A DNA stretch of 64,000 nt from contig JAFUOS010000020.1 in NCBI GenBank assembly GCA_017472665.1, positions 1 to 64,000 on the forward strand. Reading direction: 5' to 3'. How positions within the stretch are numbered: the stretch's first letter is position 1; each line of letters begins with the position of its first letter. A program made the translations under genes and the position numbers. Of this stretch, positions 35,766 through 44,739 are shown piece after piece. Source of the DNA: Tyzzerella sp. (GTDB taxonomy: Bacteria; Bacillota; Clostridia; Lachnospirales; Lachnospiraceae). The notes under the pieces were generated by a model. It saw nothing but the letters and a program-made list of their open reading frames with translations. It was not told where the DNA came from and did not search any database.

Positions 35766-36878
35766 ATGGCAAGTTTATCATTAAAAGGCATTAACAAAAC
35801 ATACCCAAACGGTTTTGAAGCTGTAAAAGACTTCAACCTTGAAATTGAAGATAAAGAATTTATTATCTTCGTAGGACCTTCAGGATGTGGTAAATCTACA
35901 ACACTTCGTATGATCGCAGGTCTTGAAGATATTTCAGCTGGTGAATTAAAAATCGGCGACAAAGTTGTAAACGACGTAGAACCAAAAGACAGAGATATCG
36001 CGATGGTATTCCAAAACTACGCTTTGTATCCACACATGACAGTATACGATAACATGGCATTTGGTTTGAAATTAAGAAAAGTACCAAAAGACGAAATCGA
36101 CAGAATGGTTCGTGAAGCAGCTAAAATTCTTGACCTTGAACCATTGTTAGACCGTAAGCCAAAGGCTTTATCAGGTGGACAAAGACAGCGTGTTGCTATG
36201 GGACGTGCTATCGTTCGTAATCCTAAGGTATTCCTTATGGACGAACCTTTATCAAACTTGGATGCTAAATTAAGAGGACAGATGCGTATCGAAATCTCTA
36301 AATTACACCAAAGATTAGGTACAACTATCATCTACGTTACTCATGACCAAACAGAAGCTATGACACTTGGTACAAGAATCGTAGTTATGAGCGCTGGTGT
36401 AATCCAACAGGTAGATACACCTCAAGCATTATACGATGCACCATGTAACTTATTCGTTGCTGGATTCATTGGATCACCACAGATGAACTTCATGGATGCT
36501 GTATGTAAAGTAAATGGAGATAAAGCTTCTCTTCAAGTAGGACCAGCTTCTATCGAATTAACAGCTGCAAAATCTAAGAAATTAATCGATGGTGGATACG
36601 ATGGAAAGACAGTTGTTCTTGGTATTCGTCCAGAAGACGTACATGATGAAGAAGAATTCATCGCTAAATCACCAAACACAGTAATCGAATCTACAATTCG
36701 TGTATATGAAATGTTAGGTGCTGAAGTTTACTTATACTTCGATTACGAAGGTGCTAGCATGACAGCAAGAGTAAATCCTAAGACATCAGCTAGAACAGGC
36801 GATACAGTGAAATTTGCATTAGATGCAGAAAAGATTCACGTATTTGACAAAGAAACAGAAATGGCTATCACAAACTAG
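35766..36878 (+). CDS. Sugar ABC transporter ATPase, MsmX/UgpC/MalK type
   Basis: A 370-residue ATPase. Walker A is GPSGCGKST (about 38-46), the Q-loop is VFQNYALYPHM, the signature is LSGGQRQRVAMGRA, Walker B is VFLMDEPLSNLDA, and the switch histidine is in YVTHDQTEA. A C-terminal TOBE/MOP regulatory region of 130 residues follows (VVLGIRPEDVHDE). It stands alone between two terminators with no permease or binding protein. MsmX-type ATPases are known to serve several CUT1 importers. The importer at 4874-8449 lacks its own ATPase and may use this one. Codon use is strongly biased (frequent AAC, TTC, CGT, GTA/GTT), suggesting high expression. Confidence 0.93.
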   Translation: MASLSLKGINKTYPNGFEAVKDFNLEIEDKEFIIFVGPSGCGKSTTLRMIAGLEDISAGELKIGDKVVNDVEPKDRDIAMVFQNYALYPHMTVYDNMAFGLKLRKVPKDEIDRMVREAAKILDLEPLLDRKPKALSGGQRQRVAMGRAIVRNPKVFLMDEPLSNLDAKLRGQMRIEISKLHQRLGTTIIYVTHDQTEAMTLGTRIVVMSAGVIQQVDTPQALYDAPCNLFVAGFIGSPQMNFMDAVCKVNGDKASLQVGPASIELTAAKSKKLIDGGYDGKTVVLGIRPEDVHDEEEFIAKSPNTVIESTIRVYEMLGAEVYLYFDYEGASMTARVNPKTSARTGDTVKFALDAEKIHVFDKETEMAITN

Positions 36879-36899
36879 TCATTACATAAGAGGAAATGC

Positions 36900-36932
36900 G
36901 GGGCAGGGAATGAAAGTTTCCTGCTCTTTTCT
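36900..36932 (+). terminator. Probable terminator after the ATPase gene
   Basis: GGGCAGGGAA pairs with TTTCCTGCTC (two G-T pairs) over a TGAAAG loop, followed by TTTT. Confidence 0.65.
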
Positions 36933-37021
36933 ATGGAGCAAAGTGGGAAATATGTCAATTGACATTTACAGATTTCCAGGTTGTAATGGAAGATAAAAAA
37001 TTATAAATTTGCAGGTTTGTG

Positions 37022-37051
37022 TTGACAGATTTTTCCGCAAGAGTATATACT
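37022..37051 (+). promoter_or_regulatory. Promoter of the P-type ATPase leader
   Basis: A consensus TTGACA (37022-37027) and TATACT (37046-37051) with 18-bp spacing, immediately upstream of the riboswitch. Confidence 0.75.
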
Positions 37052-37059
37052 ATTTAACA

Positions 37060-37182
37060 TAAAAGGGAGTAACTGGCGCCATGTGCGTTTGCGATATCGT
37101 CAATACGATGAAATCTTCATCCGGTTCGTAATGAAATAGTGAGACTTTTGTTGCCATGTGCAATGATAGTCTCTTTTTTGTT
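37060..37182 (+). promoter_or_regulatory. Probable yybP-ykoY manganese riboswitch with terminator
   Basis: The leader opens AAAAGGGAGTAAC and ends GTGAGACTTTTGTTGCC, which fit the conserved 5' and 3' segments of the yybP-ykoY class. AAAAG (37061-37065) can pair with CTTTT (37145-37149) as stem P1. GAGACT (37141-37146) can instead pair with AGTCTC (37168-37173), followed by seven Ts, as a terminator. The two pairings share bases, so ligand binding would favour read-through. The class senses Mn2+ and commonly precedes cation P-type ATPases, matching the next gene. Class assignment is by eye. Confidence 0.72.
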
Positions 37183-37261
37183 GCATAAAAAAGGCGCATG
37201 AAAAAGAAACTATCAGACATATTCAAAATTTTGTTAAGGAAGAAAAAATGGAGGATGTAAC

Positions 37262-39895
37262 ATGAAATTTTATTGTGAGAACAAAGAGGAAGTTTTAAAA
37301 GAATTAAAAACTTCCGAAACCGGCCTCAGCGAAAATGAGGCAGGAAAACGATTAGAACAGAACGGAAAAAACCGGCTGGAAGCTGCAAAAGGAAAATCTT
37401 TGATTCGCAGATTCTTAGAGCAGCTTATGGACCCAATGATTCTTATTTTGCTTGCTGCAGCTGCAATCAGTGGAGTGCTTGCAGTTGTAGAAAATGAAAG
37501 TTTTGCGGATGTGATTATCATTCTGGCAGTCGTAATTGTAAATGCTGTGCTTGGCGTTTATCAGGAAAGCAAGGCAGAAAAAGCGATTGAGGCATTGCAG
37601 GAAATGTCCGCGGCCACATCCAAGGTAATACGTGATGGCAAAGTACAGGTCGTTCATAGCGAGGATTTGGTTGTCGGGGATGTGATTCTTTTGGAAGCAG
37701 GAGATGCTGTTCCAGCAGATGCGAGAATCTTAGAAAGTGCAAGCTTAAAGGTAGAAGAGGCTGCACTGACAGGGGAATCCGTTCCAGTTACAAAATTTAT
37801 CGATATTATTAATTTGAAAGAAAATGAGAAGGATGTTCCTCTGGGAGACCGTAAAAACATGATGTACATGGGAAGCACGGTTGTTTATGGAAGAGGCAGC
37901 GCAGTCATTACCGCAACTGGAATGGATACGGAAATGGGAAAAATTGCAGATGCCTTAACACAGGCAGAGGAAGGACAGACACCATTACAGAGAAAACTGA
38001 GTCAATTGTCAAAAATTTTGACGTGGCTGGTACTTGGAATCTGTGTGATCGTTTTTGCAGTACAGATTATCAGAGCAGGAAGTTTTGATTTTGAAGTGGC
38101 ACTCAATTCATTTATGGTTGCTGTTTCATTGGCGGTTGCTGCGATTCCGGAAGGGCTTGCAGCAGTTGTTACAGTTGTTTTGTCAATTGGCGTTACAAAT
38201 ATGTCAGAAAGAAATGCGATTATTCGTAAATTGACAGCAGTAGAAACACTCGGTTGTGCGCAAATTATTTGTTCAGATAAAACAGGTACATTGACACAAA
38301 ACAAGATGACAGTCGTTGATTTCTTTGGAGAAGATGAAAAACATCTTGCGACGGCTATGGCACTTTGCAATGATGCCGAAATCGATGAAGAGGGCAATGT
38401 GACAGGAGAACCAACGGAAGCTGCACTTGTCGCTTGGGCATATAAATTAGGATTGAATAAGAATGCATTAAAGAAAGAATTAGTGAGATGTGGAGAGGCA
38501 CCTTTTGATTCTGGAAGAAAAATGATGTCTACCGTACATCAAACAGAAGGAAGGTGTGTACAATATACAAAAGGGGCACCAGATGTCATTATTCAAAAAT
38601 GTGAATATTATCTGAAAGACGGAAAACCGGTGCCGATGACACAAGAGTATGTCAAAGAAATTTTGGCTGCAAATAAAGCGATGGCAGACAAAGCATTGCG
38701 TGTGCTTGCTTGTGCAGAAAGAGCATGGGATGCAGAACCGGCAGAATATGAAGCGGACAGTTTGGAACAAAAACTTTGTTTCACAGGACTTTGCGGCATG
38801 ATTGACCCAGTGCGTCCGGAAGTAAAGGATGCGATTGTAGAGTGCCGCGGCGCAGGTATTCGCCCAATTATGATTACCGGAGATCACATCGACACAGCGG
38901 TTGCTATTGCAAAAGAACTGGGTATTATTACAGAAGGAACCTATGCAATTACAGGTTCTCAGCTGAATGAAATGAATGATGAAATGTTCGAAAAAGAATT
39001 CCAGAACATCAGTGTCTATGCACGTGTTCAGCCAGAACATAAGACTCGTATTGTAAATGCATGGAGAAAAGCCGGATACGTAACAGCGATGACAGGAGAT
39101 GGTGTGAATGATGCACCTTCCATCAAGTCAGCAGATATTGGTGTTGGTATGGGAATTACCGGTACGGACGTTACAAAAAATGTTGCCGATATGGTATTGA
39201 CGGATGATAATTTTGCAACGATTGTTGGAGCGGTAGAAGAGGGACGTAGGATTTATGATAATATCCGAAAAGCAATTCAGTTCCTGCTTGGCTCAAACAT
39301 GAGCGAGGTGCTCAGTATTTTCGCCGCAACTCTTATGGGATTTACAATTTTAAAACCAGTCCATTTATTGTGGATTAACCTTGTAACAGACTGTTTCCCA
39401 GCTCTTGCGTTAGGTATGGAAAAGGCGGAACCAAATATCATGCGTCGTAAACCGCGTGATGCAAAAGCAGGTATTTTTGCAGACGGTATGGGCGTTGATA
39501 TCGCATACCAGGGTATTTTGGTAACGGCTCTTACGCTTATTTCTTATTTCACTGGACATTTTATGGAAACAGGAACATGGGAAATGACAAACAGTGCGCA
39601 TGGAATGACGATGGCATTTTTGACCATGTCTATGGCGGAAATTTTCCACAGCTTCAACATGCGTTCACAGAGACAAAGTATCTTCAAACTTGGTTCTCAA
39701 AACAAAGTGCTGTGGTTTGCAGCGATTGGCTCATTGATTGCGACCACTCTTGTTTGTGAGGTTCCATTCCTTGCAGCAGCGTTTGGATTTACAAGCGTAG
39801 AATTTAAAGAGTATATCATTGCAATTCTCCTTGGTGCATGTGTGATTCCAGTTGTGGAACTTGTAAAATTTATTCAAAGACGAAAGACACAATAG
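37262..39895 (+). CDS. P-type ATPase, calcium-transporting type (Ca2+/Mn2+ export)
   Basis: An 877-residue membrane pump. A cation-ATPase N-terminal domain precedes the first helix pair. The actuator motif is LTGESVPV, and the fourth helix has AAIPEGLAAVV, the PEGL ion-site motif of SERCA-like pumps. The phosphorylated aspartate is D339 in CSDKTGTLT. KGAPDVI lies in the nucleotide domain and TGDGVNDAPS closes the P-domain. The C-terminal six-helix unit is present. AGGATG precedes the ATG weakly. The manganese-type riboswitch upstream suggests that Mn2+ efflux is at least one role; bacterial members of this group are often annotated as calcium pumps. Confidence 0.93.
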   Translation: MKFYCENKEEVLKELKTSETGLSENEAGKRLEQNGKNRLEAAKGKSLIRRFLEQLMDPMILILLAAAAISGVLAVVENESFADVIIILAVVIVNAVLGVYQESKAEKAIEALQEMSAATSKVIRDGKVQVVHSEDLVVGDVILLEAGDAVPADARILESASLKVEEAALTGESVPVTKFIDIINLKENEKDVPLGDRKNMMYMGSTVVYGRGSAVITATGMDTEMGKIADALTQAEEGQTPLQRKLSQLSKILTWLVLGICVIVFAVQIIRAGSFDFEVALNSFMVAVSLAVAAIPEGLAAVVTVVLSIGVTNMSERNAIIRKLTAVETLGCAQIICSDKTGTLTQNKMTVVDFFGEDEKHLATAMALCNDAEIDEEGNVTGEPTEAALVAWAYKLGLNKNALKKELVRCGEAPFDSGRKMMSTVHQTEGRCVQYTKGAPDVIIQKCEYYLKDGKPVPMTQEYVKEILAANKAMADKALRVLACAERAWDAEPAEYEADSLEQKLCFTGLCGMIDPVRPEVKDAIVECRGAGIRPIMITGDHIDTAVAIAKELGIITEGTYAITGSQLNEMNDEMFEKEFQNISVYARVQPEHKTRIVNAWRKAGYVTAMTGDGVNDAPSIKSADIGVGMGITGTDVTKNVADMVLTDDNFATIVGAVEEGRRIYDNIRKAIQFLLGSNMSEVLSIFAATLMGFTILKPVHLLWINLVTDCFPALALGMEKAEPNIMRRKPRDAKAGIFADGMGVDIAYQGILVTALTLISYFTGHFMETGTWEMTNSAHGMTMAFLTMSMAEIFHSFNMRSQRQSIFKLGSQNKVLWFAAIGSLIATTLVCEVPFLAAAFGFTSVEFKEYIIAILLGACVIPVVELVKFIQRRKTQ

Positions 39896-39913
39896 ACGAA
39901 TGGGAAAATAAAG

Positions 39914-39942
39914 TTGACGAATACTAACTGAGAGACTATCAT
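39914..39942 (+). promoter_or_regulatory. Promoter of the AI-2E family gene
   Basis: TTGACG (39914-39919) and TATCAT (39937-39942) with 17-bp spacing, about 48 bp before the start. Confidence 0.6.
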
Positions 39943-39989
39943 TGAATCATCAAGAATATAAAGTGAGCGAGAGATGAAAAGGTGAGAAA

Positions 39990-41141
39990 ATGGATTTAAG
40001 CAAAGAAAATATGAAAAAAATCAGAGGGTTAATTTTATTTACAATTTTTGTTTTGGTGGCCCTGTGGAATTACAAGTTATTGTTTTCAGGTGTGAAATTT
40101 TTAGGTCATGTGATTTTTCCATTCGTTCTGGGCGGCGGGATTGCATTTGTGTTGAATGTGCCAATGTGTTTTATCGAAAAGAAGTTGTTTCGTGAATCGA
40201 AGCTGAACCAGAAAAAATGGGGAAGCAGGTTGGCAAGACCCCTTAGTTTAGTCTTGACGGTAGTTTCTGTGGTGGGCGTTATCGCTCTCGTTGTATTTGT
40301 GGTTGTTCCGGAGCTTGGAAACACGGTGCTTAACATTGGGAAGAAACTGCAGGAGTTCATTCCGCAAGTGCAGGCATGGGCAGTGCAGTTGTTCGAAGAT
40401 AATCCGGAGATTGTAGCAGAAATACAAAAGCTGGAGTTTGACTGGGATCAAATTCTTGGAAGTTTGATTGATTTTCTGAAAAATGGTGCGGGAAGCGTAC
40501 TTGACAGTACGTTCTCGGCGGCGATGAGTATCGTAAGTGGAATTTCTACATTCTTCATTGCATTTGTATTCTCTTGTTATATTTTGCTGCAGAAGGAGAA
40601 GTTAAGTGTGCAGGTGCGCAAATTGATGTATGCATTTCTGCCTCGTGACTGGACGGAGATTTTCATTGCGCTTGGTTCTGTTACCCATAAGACGTTTTCA
40701 AACTTTTTGACAGGGCAATGTCTGGAAGCAGTAATATTGGGAGGTATGTTTTTCGTTGTGATGACTATCTTTCTATTGCCATATGCACTTTTGATTGCGG
40801 TGCTGATTGCATTTACGGCACTGATTCCGATTTTTGGTGCGTTTATTGGATGTGCGGTGGGCGCACTGCTTATCTTTATGGTGGACCCGATGAAAGCGAT
40901 TTTCTTTGTGGTGATGTTTCTTGTATTGCAGCAGATTGAAGGAAACTTTATTTATCCGCATGTGGTTGGAAACTCAGTTGGGCTGCCGTCTATCTGGGTG
41001 CTTGTGGCGGTCAGCGTTGGCGCAAGTCTGATGGGCGTTGTGGGCATGCTGATATTTATTCCGATTGTGTCGGTGGTTTATACGATGCTGAGAGGGATTG
41101 TGAATCGGAGATTGAAAGAGAAGAAGATAGAGGTTGTTTAG
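39990..41141 (+). CDS. AI-2E family transporter (PerM-like membrane protein)
   Basis: A 383-residue membrane protein. Two hydrophobic segments at the N-terminus are followed by a soluble region with coiled-coil character (KKLQEFIPQVQAWAVQLFED). A block of further helices carries the family signature (LTGQCLEAVILGG, then ALIPIFGAFIGCAVGALLI and EGNFIYPHVVGNSVGLPSIWVLVAV). Length is typical. The family includes autoinducer-2 exporters and sodium/proton antiporters, so the substrate is open. Likely monocistronic, with a weak AGGTG/CGCCT plus T-run hairpin just after the stop. Confidence 0.85.
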   Translation: MDLSKENMKKIRGLILFTIFVLVALWNYKLLFSGVKFLGHVIFPFVLGGGIAFVLNVPMCFIEKKLFRESKLNQKKWGSRLARPLSLVLTVVSVVGVIALVVFVVVPELGNTVLNIGKKLQEFIPQVQAWAVQLFEDNPEIVAEIQKLEFDWDQILGSLIDFLKNGAGSVLDSTFSAAMSIVSGISTFFIAFVFSCYILLQKEKLSVQVRKLMYAFLPRDWTEIFIALGSVTHKTFSNFLTGQCLEAVILGGMFFVVMTIFLLPYALLIAVLIAFTALIPIFGAFIGCAVGALLIFMVDPMKAIFFVVMFLVLQQIEGNFIYPHVVGNSVGLPSIWVLVAVSVGASLMGVVGMLIFIPIVSVVYTMLRGIVNRRLKEKKIEVV

Positions 41142-41263
41142 GTGTTTCGCCTCTTTTTGAGGTTGATTTTGCTCCTCTTGATAGTGATTTTCTATTAAGG
41201 TGTTTGGGTATAAAATGTTTTTTTGTGTGTCCACTTTATAGGGTACATTTTATATATAGTGAT

Positions 41264-41430
41264 TTTCTATATAGTTAAAAATTGTCCTGTGATACCCGGA
41301 TTTCAGGTTGAAGAGAGGGTATTTCGGGGCAATTTTTCTCTATACAGAAAAAATGCTCAAAAAAAGCGATAAAATCTGTGCATTTTGGACCATTTTAGGG
41401 TATGGCGCACCAAAAATTTTGTATATACCA
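41264..41430 (+). repeat. Intergenic two-hairpin repeat, copy A
   Basis: It starts TTTCTATATAG, then a hairpin with arms ATACCC and GGGTAT, then TATACAGAAA closing back on the first segment. A conserved run around AATGCTCAAAAAAAGCG follows, then GACCATTTTAGGGTAT, and a last hairpin GGTAT/ATACC. The same order occurs in copies at 56659 and, inverted, at 57901. It fills most of the 430-bp gap before spmA. A shorter direct repeat, TAGTGATTTTCTAT, occurs at 41182 and 41257. No coding potential was seen. Confidence 0.65.
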
Positions 41431-41571
41431 TTTATGAGATGCATGTTATCTTATATGAGATGCAAGTTATCTTATATTAAGAAAATGAATAGGTATCATT
41501 AGTAATAATTTAAAATATTCCTAGTATATATTATAATTATATGAGATTACATAATAAACCACGGAGGTCAT

Positions 41572-42180
41572 ATGCTGAATTATCTTTGGGCAGGAATGAT
41601 AGTAATAGGAATCTTATACGGCGCTTTTCAAGGAAACATGGCAGACATCACAAACGCCGCACTAGACTCATCAAAAGAAGCAGTAACCCTTTGCATCACC
41701 ATGATGGGCGTAATGTCTTTATGGGTAGGCTTGATGGAAATCGCAACCAAAGCAGGTATCATACAGGCAGCTTCCAAAGCAATGGCACCAGTAATCCGAT
41801 TCTTCTTTCCAAACATTCCAAAAGGACATCGTGCGAACGAATATATCACAACAAATTTTATCGCAAATATCCTTGGATTGGGTTGGGCCGCAACGCCAGC
41901 CGGCTTACAGGCAATGGAAGCCCTTGGCGAGTTGGAGAATGACAGGCGAAATGGAATGGCGCCTGGCATTGTGAGAAAGAAAGGGATAGCAAGCAATGAA
42001 ATGTGCACCTTTTTGATTTTAAATATTTCTTCGTTGCAATTGATTCCGATTAATATTATTGCGTACAGAAGCCAGTATGGCAGCGTAAATCCTGCGGGCA
42101 TTGTGGGAGCAGGACTGATAGCGACAGCAATCAGTACATTGGTAGCGTGTCTGTTTTGTAGAATAAAGGAGAAGTTATAA
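41572..42180 (+). CDS. spmA: Spore maturation protein A
   Basis: A 202-residue membrane protein of the nucleoside-recognition (Gate) family. It has four or so hydrophobic segments and family motifs MLNYLWAGMIVIGI, MSLWVGLMEIATKAG and NILGLGWAATPAGLQAM. In Bacillus, SpmA and SpmB together are needed for spore core dehydration. Here spmB does not follow; a GIY-YIG gene begins 1 bp later. GGAGG precedes the ATG. Confidence 0.9.
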   Translation: MLNYLWAGMIVIGILYGAFQGNMADITNAALDSSKEAVTLCITMMGVMSLWVGLMEIATKAGIIQAASKAMAPVIRFFFPNIPKGHRANEYITTNFIANILGLGWAATPAGLQAMEALGELENDRRNGMAPGIVRKKGIASNEMCTFLILNISSLQLIPINIIAYRSQYGSVNPAGIVGAGLIATAISTLVACLFCRIKEKL

Positions 42181-42181
42181 A

Positions 42182-42445
42182 ATGAATTACACATATATTT
42201 TAAAATGTAAAGATGGCTCATTATACACTGGTTGGACCAATAATTTAGAAAAACGCGTGAAAGACCACAACGACGGAAAAGGTGCCAAGTATACAAAATC
42301 AAGACGGCCAGTGGTTTTGGCATATCAAGAAGTTTTTGAAACAAAAGAAGAAGCCATGCGGCGGGAGTATGCAATCAAGCAAATGACGAGGGCGCAGAAA
42401 GAAAAATTGATTTTGGGACAAAAAGGTGATATCCAAACAGAATGA
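42182..42445 (+). CDS. GIY-YIG domain protein (UPF0213 type)
   Basis: An 87-residue single-domain GIY-YIG nuclease-like protein. The first motif is YTYILKC and the second LYTGWTNNLEKRVKDHN, with the catalytic arginine in the latter. A glutamate in MRREYAIKQM is the expected metal ligand. Stand-alone members are common in Firmicutes and their role is uncertain, with DNA repair suggested. It starts 1 bp after spmA ends, so translation is probably coupled. It ends at a bidirectional terminator. Confidence 0.88.
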   Translation: MNYTYILKCKDGSLYTGWTNNLEKRVKDHNDGKGAKYTKSRRPVVLAYQEVFETKEEAMRREYAIKQMTRAQKEKLILGQKGDIQTE

Positions 42446-42470
42446 GGCGAGTTTCCCCGCCTCATTTATT
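42441..42470. terminator. Bidirectional terminator
   Basis: AATGAGGCG (42441-42449) pairs with CGCCTCATT (42459-42467), followed by a T-rich tail. It lies between convergent genes. Confidence 0.75.
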
Positions 42471-42501
42471 ATATACCATAAAAGTAACACTATATCTACA
42501 C

Positions 42502-43851
42502 CTACGACTCCATCTCCGCTTTCGCACCCAAATTCAACATAAACGAAGCACAAAACATCTCGCCCTTTTTCTCCGCCGTAAACACCCCGTGATACCGTTC
42601 CACAATATGCTTCACCGACTCAATTCCGATACCAGAGCCGTCTTTTTTGGTCGTGACAAATTGCCCTTTAGCATTTTGCTTCACTGTATTCTCACAAGTA
42701 TTATCAATTGTAAAGAAAAGAGAATGTTTGTCCCCTTTCCCGCGAATGATTATCCTGCGTTTCCCTTGCGTTTGCTCCTTGCACGCATCCAGCGCATTCT
42801 CCAAAAGATTCCCCAGCAAAACAGAAATATCAATGTCCGGAATATTCAGTTTATCCGGAATCGACAGCTGCACCTGAAAATCAATCTCATGTTCCTGGGC
42901 CTGGTGCGCAAAATAAAGAATCAGCCCATTTACTGTACGGTGTGGACAAAAGACAATCGGCTGTTCGCTATCAGACGCCTTGCGGTAATGATTCATGTAA
43001 TCTTTCAAACGCGCGTAATCACCAGTGTCCAAATACTCGCCCATAACTACCATGTGATGACGCACATCATGTCTCGCACGCCGCGCATCCTCGATACGTT
43101 CCTCCAAAATCTGATATTCCAATTCCTCAATGTCGCGATAATGATTCTTCGTCTCCAACTCCAGATTTTTGAAAAGCTGATTACTTAACTGAATGATCAT
43201 GTAATAAATTAAAATCGAACCTACATTAATAATAAAAAGAAAAATCACAGTTTGAGGTTTATAAACTACGTCAATTCGTTTCTGCCCTCCGCCATGAATC
43301 TGATACTGCCATATCAAGTAAAACGTTGCAGGAATCAACCAATAATACCACCATTCATTCCCCACTGGTTTACTTCCCATCATCCATTTAATTTTCTTTT
43401 CCACTAGAACAAAAAACGGTAATGTAATAAAAAGATGAAGAACCACCATAATCAAAGAAGCATGCCAACAGTAATGCCGAAGCACCTCACCCGAGAAAAG
43501 AATACCCTCAATGCACGTTGCAGCAATCATAATAAAATTGGCAATATTGGAAGAAATAAGCCCGGCAAACAGAAGTTTCCCAGGGTGCTCCTGTATCGCC
43601 AATATCAACAACAATATATATATAACGAGTCGGGTGATTGAAATGTCGACAGTATCTCCAGTGTCCGTATAAATCGCAAAAAATCTCGTTCCAATCTGTA
43701 CCGCCATACCCAAAGCGCAGAACAACGCTGTAATCCATTTTGAAAATCGCAAATGCTTGGAAAATACATAAACGGATAAGATTAGATACGGCAAAAAACC
43801 AACCATTGCATGCGTTATAATTTCAAATATACGAAAGGCAGAAAACACCAT
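42502..43851 (-). CDS. AgrC-like sensor histidine kinase (GHKL type)
   Basis: A 449-residue membrane kinase. Six or so hydrophobic segments fill the first 220 residues. A coiled-coil region (ETKNHYRDIEELEYQILEER) leads to the phosphoacceptor RARHDVRHHM. The ATPase domain has an N-box GNLLENALDAC and G-box GSGIGIESVKHI. This is the layout of quorum-sensing AgrC-type kinases that sense peptides. No agrB/agrD-like genes lie nearby, so the signal is unknown. It follows the response regulator with a 1-bp overlap. Confidence 0.9.
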   Translation of the reverse strand: MVFSAFRIFEIITHAMVGFLPYLILSVYVFSKHLRFSKWITALFCALGMAVQIGTRFFAIYTDTGDTVDISITRLVIYILLLILAIQEHPGKLLFAGLISSNIANFIMIAATCIEGILFSGEVLRHYCWHASLIMVVLHLFITLPFFVLVEKKIKWMMGSKPVGNEWWYYWLIPATFYLIWQYQIHGGGQKRIDVVYKPQTVIFLFIINVGSILIYYMIIQLSNQLFKNLELETKNHYRDIEELEYQILEERIEDARRARHDVRHHMVVMGEYLDTGDYARLKDYMNHYRKASDSEQPIVFCPHRTVNGLILYFAHQAQEHEIDFQVQLSIPDKLNIPDIDISVLLGNLLENALDACKEQTQGKRRIIIRGKGDKHSLFFTIDNTCENTVKQNAKGQFVTTKKDGSGIGIESVKHIVERYHGVFTAEKKGEMFCASFMLNLGAKAEMES

Positions 43852-44555
43852 TAACTCTCCCTTCTCATCTTCTCAAAACGAAAATGCGCAAATGCCTCCA
43901 GCGCATCCTTCGTCTTTCTGCGGCTAATCGGAAGCCATGTGCCATCACTCATAAGGAACATTCCATTTTCCTGTTCCTCAATCTCATGGAAATTCACCAC
44001 AATCCCCTTGGAACAACTATAAAAATATGAATATTCCGAAAGCGTATTTTCCCAGTCTGTCTGCGACATACGTGTCTGGAGCACCATGCTCTGTTTGCAG
44101 TGAATCGTAATCGAATGATTGTGATATTCAGAATAAATCACATTGCGAAGCACGATCCGCTGTCCATCTGGAAGCCGGATAAAACGTTTCATTTCATATT
44201 GAGAAAGATTAATCATTTCCAACATTTTGCCAAAACTTGCTTCGGAGACTGGCTTATGTAAATAATAATTTGCTCCCACTTCATAGCTTTCACAGGCAAA
44301 ATCATTGCTGGTCGTGCAAAATACAAGGCGCACATCCTCGTCTTCCATACGAACTTTTCTCGCTACTTCGATGCCAAGCTGTCCATCCATAAAAATATCA
44401 AGGAGAACCAAGTCAAATTCCCCTCTTTTCCAAGTTTCTAAAAAAGCCTCACCGCATGAAAACGAAAAAATTTTGGCATGCGGGAGCGCTTTCTCTATTA
44501 TAATTAAAAGCCGGTCGATTTCCTCCGGTCTGTCGTCAACTAATGCAATTTTCAT
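43851..44555 (-). CDS. LytTR-family response regulator (AgrA-like)
   Basis: A 234-residue regulator. The receiver domain has the acidic pair in ALVDDRPEE, the phosphorylated aspartate in LVLLDIFMDG, the conserved threonine region FCTTSND, and lysine in YLHKPVSE. The C-terminal 100 residues form a LytTR DNA-binding domain (IVLRNVIYSEYHNHSITIH, then SKGIVVNFHEI and LPISRRK). GGAGGTG precedes the ATG at 44555. It diverges from the surface-protein operon, whose promoter carries direct repeats spaced as LytTR sites. Confidence 0.92.
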   Translation of the reverse strand: MKIALVDDRPEEIDRLLIIIEKALPHAKIFSFSCGEAFLETWKRGEFDLVLLDIFMDGQLGIEVARKVRMEDEDVRLVFCTTSNDFACESYEVGANYYLHKPVSEASFGKMLEMINLSQYEMKRFIRLPDGQRIVLRNVIYSEYHNHSITIHCKQSMVLQTRMSQTDWENTLSEYSYFYSCSKGIVVNFHEIEEQENGMFLMSDGTWLPISRRKTKDALEAFAHFRFEKMRRES

Positions 44556-44642
44556 ATGTCACCTCCCCAAATATGACATCTACAATCATTATACTCCCGT
44601 TCTTTTCAGGAGGCAAGAAAATAACTTTTTGAACATGAAAAT

Positions 44643-44675
44643 TGCCACTTGAGTAAAAAAAATGCCGTTTAAGTA
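44643..44675 (+). promoter_or_regulatory. Candidate LytTR binding sites (direct repeats)
   Basis: TGCCACTTGAGTA (44643-44655) and TGCCGTTTAAGTA (44663-44675) agree at 10 of 13 positions and start 20 bp apart, close to two helical turns as expected for LytTR dimers. They end 7 bp before the -35 element. Confidence 0.6.
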
Positions 44676-44682
44676 GAAAATA

Positions 44683-44710
44683 TTGTAAAAAATGACTTGT
44701 CAATTATAAT
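44683..44710 (+). promoter_or_regulatory. Promoter of the pseudo-receiver/surface-protein operon
   Basis: TTGTAA (44683-44688) and a perfect TATAAT (44705-44710) with 16-bp spacing. The weak -35 element beside an upstream repeat pair suggests activation by the divergent regulator. Confidence 0.7.
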
Positions 44711-44739
44711 AAAATCAAGAAACTAGAGGAGGTGTGGAA

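Noticed and set aside
42442-43188. Plus-strand open frame of 248 codons
   Set aside because: It is antisense to the sensor kinase, whose motifs are complete.
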